Below, piece by piece: positions 59,732 to 64,000 of a DNA stretch of 64,000 nucleotides. Position numbers and translations under genes: made by a program. The DNA lies in the NCBI GenBank assembly GCA_022578965.1, contig MU400570.1:124001-188000 (forward strand). Direction: 5' to 3'. Each line of letters starts with the position of its first letter. Positions within the stretch are counted from its first letter, which is position 1. The stretch is from Xylaria sp. FL1777 (Eukaryota > Ascomycota > Sordariomycetes > Xylariales > Xylariaceae). The notes under the pieces were generated by a model. That model worked only from the letters and a program-made list of their open reading frames with translations. It had not been told where the DNA came from and did no database searches.

Positions 59732-59761
59732 GGACACGGACACGGACACGGACACGGACAC
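59732..59761. repeat. (GGACAC)5 hexanucleotide repeat
   Basis: Five perfect units, ending 40 bp before the ATG of the next gene and probably inside its 5' UTR or core promoter. Confidence 0.95.
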
Positions 59762-59801
59762 GGTCTGCTTGAATACACTCTCAGTACTCGCACCTTGAAC
59801 T

Positions 59802-60621
59802 ATGGCTCCAAAGAAAAGTGGCGAGGGCAGCAAGAAAGCTGCTGGCCAGGCCCGAAAGGCCGAAGCCGCTGTTGCTAAAGTTGCCGCAGAGGATGCGAAA
59901 AAGGCGGCTGCTGAAGATGCCGACTGGAAGAAAGGCGCAAAAGATGGCTCCAAGAAGTGTGTTGCATATCCCTTCGCCTTCAACCTACTAATTAAGAAAC
60001 GCTTTTCCCCATGTTATGAAGAACAACCTCAAATACCCCTACCCTTAGTCTCAGGGACCAGGTAGCGCAGCCCTAACTAATACTGATTTTCATAGAGAAT
60101 CAGAAGCCGCTAAGAAGGCAGAACTAGCACGGAAAAAGGCCGAACGAGACGCACTTCTCGCTGAAGAGGAAAAGAACACCCCCGGTCGGGCAACACCTAA
60201 GAACTCGAAAACGGCAGCAAAGAAAACCAACAAGGGCCTGGATGCAGCCCTCGGAGCACTCGATATGGACGACAAAAAGCTCCCAGAGCTAGGGGCTAGC
60301 AACATCGACGACGCGTTCGACGTCCTCGCTGATGTCGAATCTGGAGGACCAAAAATCGATAGGCACCCCGAAAGGAGAGCAGAAGCTGCATACAAGGCTT
60401 ACAAAGAACAACGGATGGCAGAAATGCGAGAAGAAGGGCTCAAGCTCAAACTAAGCCAGCGAATCGAGCGAATCGACCGCGAATGGAAGAAGCACCCTGA
60501 CAACCCGAATAGTGTCAATTATAGCAAGCCCCGCCTTGCCTATAATGCCACAAAGGAAGAAGTACAGGAATTCGCGAGGGCCGAGAAGGAGAGGACAGAA
60601 GCGAGACTCACAGTACATTAA
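59802..60621 (+). CDS. CCDC124/Oxs1-family coiled-coil protein (DUF1014)
   Basis: Two exons (59802-59956; 60096-60621) with a 139-bp intron give 226 residues, and the join restores DGSKKESEAAKKAELARKK. The N-terminal ~75 residues are an almost uninterrupted Ala/Lys/Glu helix (KKAAAEDADWKKG). The conserved C-terminal domain includes NIDDAFDVL, DRHPERRAEAAYKAY, REEGLKLKLSQRIERI, and WKKHPDNPNS near the end. Human CCDC124 and yeast Lso2 bind idle ribosomes and help recovery from stasis, and S. pombe Oxs1 has been linked to stress-induced transcription. A ribosome-associated role is inferred from the family. A hexanucleotide repeat lies directly upstream. Confidence 0.92.
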
Positions 60622-61717
60622 GACAGGGAACTCAATTCTCTCTACCAGAATTATATATAAGCCATCGACACATCGGATGGCGTATGCTGTAGCTTGTTTA
60701 GAAACGAGCATTACGGCCGACGACAAGAGAATTGCGAACAGAAAGTAAAGAAAAAGAAGATTCCCTCCCAAAAATTCCAGCATTTTCGATCACAACATCT
60801 AACTACCGCATAAGAATAATAGTCCTTAGGTTATAACATGTGTATAAGAACCTCGACAGGGTGCCTGGCAATCAGAGACATATCATGGTGAACAGTCAGG
60901 GTTCTTTTAATCATCGTGGATGAAAGGGGTCGGTCACGAGCGCTTACGGCGAACAAGGGTTACGCTGAGGTATCCGAGAGTGCTTTAGACGATCAGCAAC
61001 ATACATATAGAGTTTCTAGAAATGCAATGAATGACTAGGTTAATTCAGTGTAATGCATGACCGGATAGAGTTTTCCTTGCAATCAGTAACCACGAATTTG
61101 GTCTCGTGACATGACGGGGGAAAAAAAAGGGCCACCAAAGTCACCGGAAAACCGGGGTAGAGTCGGGCTCAAGTTCGGCAACCCTCGGCTCCTCAGTTAC
61201 TAGGTAGGCCCTGTCATCAGTCAGGTAACAACCAGGCAAGCAACAGGATTTGTGTACGGTTTAAATCCATTAGAATAAGGGTCTATTTTCGGTGAGAAAT
61301 TGCCCAGAGTTCTCGTACTATAAATTGTGCAAGTTTGCTGATTGCAGCTTATGTAAAAGGTACCAAGTACTTAGGTAGGTCTTGCTCAGGTCCAGCTGAG
61401 GCTAAAAGCGGCACGACGGATCTGGGGTTGCATTTTTCAGCGAACATGACGTCCTCGGCTTTTCTCTCTTCCAAGTACGGCATACCGGTAATTAATTGTA
61501 CCTCTAATTGGATCCCGGCTCCGCAACCCTTCCCTCCCACGCCCAAACACCACTCTCTCCATTTACCCGACAGCATAGTTCTTTCTTAGCGACGACGACA
61601 CGTATTCGTACATACATATATCCTAGGCAACTCTTTGCTGTTCAATCTGCATGAAAGCTTAGTGCGACTGCGACTACTACTTGTGCTCGCGAGACCCGGC
61701 GAGTCGGTGGCGTAGGA
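60622..61717. other. Intergenic: LEU5-type carrier promoter
   Basis: 1.1 kb between two rightward genes, with no supported gene. A short TACTTAGGTAGG word is at about 61366-61380. Confidence 0.55.
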
Positions 61718-63057
61718 ATGCCATCGGCTCTCACGAACCATGGCTCGATCGCCGAGATGCCGACCCGGCGAGAGGGAGGAGGAAACGCAGATCTCCTCGT
61801 CGGCAAGGTGGACGGAGCGCTGAGGAGGGCGAGCACTGCCATCGCGACCGCGACCGACAGGGACTCGAGTCCGGCGAAAGGCGCCGAGGATCGCGCTGTA
61901 GCGGAAGCGGCGGCGGGGCAGGGAAAGAAGAAGCCTAACAAGCACGGCGCCGACTACATAATACGGTCCTTTGTGGCCGGCGGCGTCGCGGGGTGTGCGG
62001 TATGTAGTGCTCTTTCGCGTCCTTGACTTGTCGACTGGAAGCAAGGGACCAGGGACCAGGGACCTGATGGTGCCGTGCTAACGTGTTTTCCCACCAGGCC
62101 AAGACAGCCGTCGCCCCCCTCGACCGAGTCAAGATCCTCTTCCAGACGAGCAACCCGCAATTCGCAAAATACACGGGGTCGTGGATGGGACTGGGCCGCG
62201 CATTGAGGGACATCTACGCGCAACACGGCGTCGTGGGCTTGTTCCGCGGACACTCGGCCACCTTGCTCAAGATATACCCCTACGCAGCCATCAAGTTCGT
62301 GGCGTACGAGCAGTACCGCGCCATGATCATCGGCGCACGACACCAGGAGACGTGGATCCGCCGCTTCTCGGCCGGCGCGCTCGCCGGCCTGACCTCCGTC
62401 CTCTTCACGTACCCGCTCGAGGTGATCCGCGTGCGGCTCGCCTTCGAGACCGGCGTCCGGAGCTCCTCGCTGCTCGACCTCTGCAGGAAGATCTACCACG
62501 AGCACCCGCTCCCCAAGCCCACACCCGCCGCAGCCGCCCACGCGACGAGCTCAGCCGTAGCGGGCGCTGCGGCGGCCACCGTGCAGGCCGTGGCGCCGCG
62601 CTCCGGCATCATCAACTTCTACCGCGGCTTCTCGACGACGATGCTGGGCATGATCCCGTACGCGGGCATGTCGTTCCTGACGCACGACACTATCGGCGAC
62701 GTGTTCCGATCGCCGCTGCTGCGCGAGCGCGCGACGCTGCCGCAGCCCGCCGGCGCGCCCGCGGACAAGGCGCCGCCGCTCCGCGCCTGGGCCGAGCTGA
62801 CGGCCGGCGGCGTCTCGGGCGCCGTCTCGCAGACCGTGTCGTACCCGCTCGAGGTCATCCGGCGGCGCATGCAGGTGGCCGGCGCCGTCGGCGACCGCCG
62901 CCGCCTGCGCATCGCCGAGACCGCCGGCCTCGTCTTCCGCGAGCGCGGCCTCCCGGGCTTCTTCGTCGGCCTCACCATCGGCTACGTCAAGATCGTCCCC
63001 ATGGCCGCCGTCAGCTTCTACACGTACGAGCGCACCAAGACGCTGCTGGGTATATAA
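61718..63057 (+). CDS. LEU5: Mitochondrial carrier, LEU5/SLC25A42 type (coenzyme A transport)
   Basis: Inner-membrane carrier of the SLC25 family. LEU5-type members bring coenzyme A (or a precursor) into the matrix. Exons 61718-61999 and 62098-63057 give 413 residues. The splice restores GGVAGCAAKTAVAPLDRVKILFQ. Three carrier repeats are visible, with signatures APLDRVK, YPLEVIRVR and YPLEVIRRR, plus the matching FYRGFSTTMLGMIPYAG and LFRGHSATLLKIYPYAA segments. A ~75-residue N-terminal extension is low in conserved features, and an Ala-rich insert (AAAAHATSSAVAGAAAATV) lies in the loop of repeat 2. The 3' half is much richer in GC than neighbouring genes, with G/C at most third positions. 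CoA specificity follows from resemblance to LEU5/SLC25A42, so adenine-nucleotide transport remains an alternative. Confidence 0.9.
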
Positions 63058-63081
63058 AGGAACGAAGGAGGAAAAAAAAAG

Positions 63082-63109
63082 CACACACACACACACACAC
63101 ACACACACA
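63082..63109. repeat. (CA)14 dinucleotide repeat
   Basis: Fourteen CA units starting 25 bp after the carrier stop codon, so within its 3' UTR. Confidence 0.95.
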
Positions 63110-63141
63110 GGGAAAGAAGAAAAAACAGGAGAGAGGGGAAA

Positions 63142-63165
63142 CCCCCCCCCCCTTTTTTTTTTTTT
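63142..63165. repeat. C11T13 homopolymer pair
   Basis: Eleven C followed directly by thirteen T. It is a pure pyrimidine strand in the probable 3' UTR and prone to sequencing and length error. Confidence 0.92.
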
Positions 63166-63300
63166 GGGTTTCCCTGTTTTTGTGTCTCGCATTATCGGCG
63201 TATTAGGCGTTTCCTCCCAACTTGGGTCGGGGCTCTGTCTTGGGCTGGTTGTATTATCCTTGGTTGTTTTTGGTATTTTTTTGTCCTTTACTCCCTGGAC

Positions 63301-63352
63301 CATACATACATACATACATACCATGACGGAGGGCAGGCAGGCAGGCAGGCAG
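63301..63352. repeat. (CATA)5 and (GGCA)5 tetranucleotide repeats
   Basis: Two short perfect tetranucleotide arrays (63301-63320, 63332-63352) separated by 11 bp. Confidence 0.92.
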
Positions 63353-64000
63353 GAATGGCATGGCGAATGAACGCGTTGCGGATTGATTGATTCATGAAGG
63401 TTGAGACTGCCTGACCGACCGACTGACTGACTAGTAGGCTGGGCTGGGCATTATACTTAGTAGAATTAGAAATCAGGCATCGATCGCTGAGATATCATCA
63501 TATAGATCACTCGTCGTTAAGTATATACATATGTACATATACATACTAGAGGAAGAAGAGCATGCGCTTGCAAAATAACAACGTTCATCTCCCTCCGACT
63601 ATTTAGTTGTGTTGCTCACTCTGGTTTTCCCTTGGACTAGAAGCTTCGTGTAAGAAGATTACTATGTATACCGTATGAAAATGTCAATAATGAATTAGCG
63701 CTGCGTAGACTATAAACTTCAATTTATACCGACAAGATCGCTAGAGATTGCTGACATATATAGCGAGATTATATTTAAGTTGCTTGAAATGGGCAATACT
63801 GCAAAGTTGTGTTCAAAGATGAGTGGTTATCAATGAAGAATTGTATTTAAGGCTGCGTAGTGCCTGCTTCCCCTCTCCCCCCTGCTCTAACGCCTTTTCT
63901 TTTCCATCTTTACGTATCAACATAGATTCATATATCCAAGGCAGATCAAACACTCAAAACGCCAATATAAAGGACAGAATAGTAGCGCCCGCTCTCAGAC

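Larger units (their letters stand above)
58293..59801. other. Intergenic with a tRNA-like locus and CCDC124-like promoter
   Basis: 1.5 kb without a protein gene. It holds the tRNA-like element at 58672-58803 and a hexanucleotide repeat just before the next start codon. A 113-codon frame at 59111-59452 has no recognisable feature. Confidence 0.55.
63058..64000. other. 3' flank of the carrier gene, rich in simple repeats
   Basis: No gene is supported to the window edge. It contains (CA)14 at 63082-63109, C11T13 at 63142-63165, (CATA)5 at 63301-63320 and (GGCA)n at 63332-63352 within 300 bp, then AT-rich DNA. Confidence 0.6.

Noticed and set aside
62181..63324. Long open frames overlapping the LEU5-type gene on both strands (341 codons +, 257 codons -)
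   Set aside because: Both are Arg/Ala-rich shadows of a GC-rich coding exon. The carrier signatures are only in the chosen frame.

Overview
The window is nuclear chromosomal DNA of a filamentous ascomycete, most likely a Sordariomycete. Evidence: many short introns (about 49-209 bp) with GTRNGT donors and CTAAC-type branch points, a 927-residue fungal-type conventional kinesin, CFEM and SUN-family wall proteins, a pectin methylesterase, and long intergenic DNA full of TAGGTA/TACCTA words. I spliced each gene by hand. All complete models come out as whole numbers of codons. Only one junction, in the ABCF gene, needs weak splice sites.

Layout. 1-7.5 kb: 3' end of MSH5 (+), a GPI-type CFEM protein (-), a GNAT acetyltransferase (-) and a seven-exon CorA-like transporter (+). 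9.4-10.8 kb: ethanolamine kinase (+). 10.8-20.0 kb: a 9.2-kb interval with no convincing gene but many microsatellites. 20-28.2 kb: a large C2H2 zinc-finger protein (+) and conventional kinesin (-). 29.6-34.6 kb: RAD6-type E2 (-), divergent from a mitochondrial acetyl-CoA acetyltransferase (+), then a CSN12-like PCI protein (+). 35.4-41 kb: a secreted pectin methylesterase (+) and a SUN-family wall protein (+). 44.3-46.1 kb: a high-affinity-type hexose transporter (-). 46.1-52.7 kb: a second gene-poor block. 52.7-58.3 kb: an ABCF ATPase (-) and a DAGK/sphingosine-kinase-like protein (-). 58.7-58.8 kb: a tRNA-like element. 59.8-63.1 kb: a CCDC124/Oxs1-like protein (+) and a LEU5-type mitochondrial carrier (+).

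The genes are mostly unrelated housekeeping functions: meiosis and DNA damage (MSH5, RAD6), transport along microtubules (kinesin), phosphatidylethanolamine synthesis, mitochondrial acetyl-CoA/CoA metabolism (thiolase, LEU5-like carrier) and translation (ABCF, CCDC124-like). A cell-surface and carbon-acquisition group is present too (CFEM, pectinesterase, SUN, hexose transporter). I saw no secondary-metabolite cluster, transposon, CRISPR or viral insert, and no clearly new multigene system. The most unusual items are a tRNA-like locus with intact Pol III signals but no matching acceptor stem, two microexons (24 and 22 nt), two stop-free introns whose length is a multiple of three, and the two large gene-free blocks.
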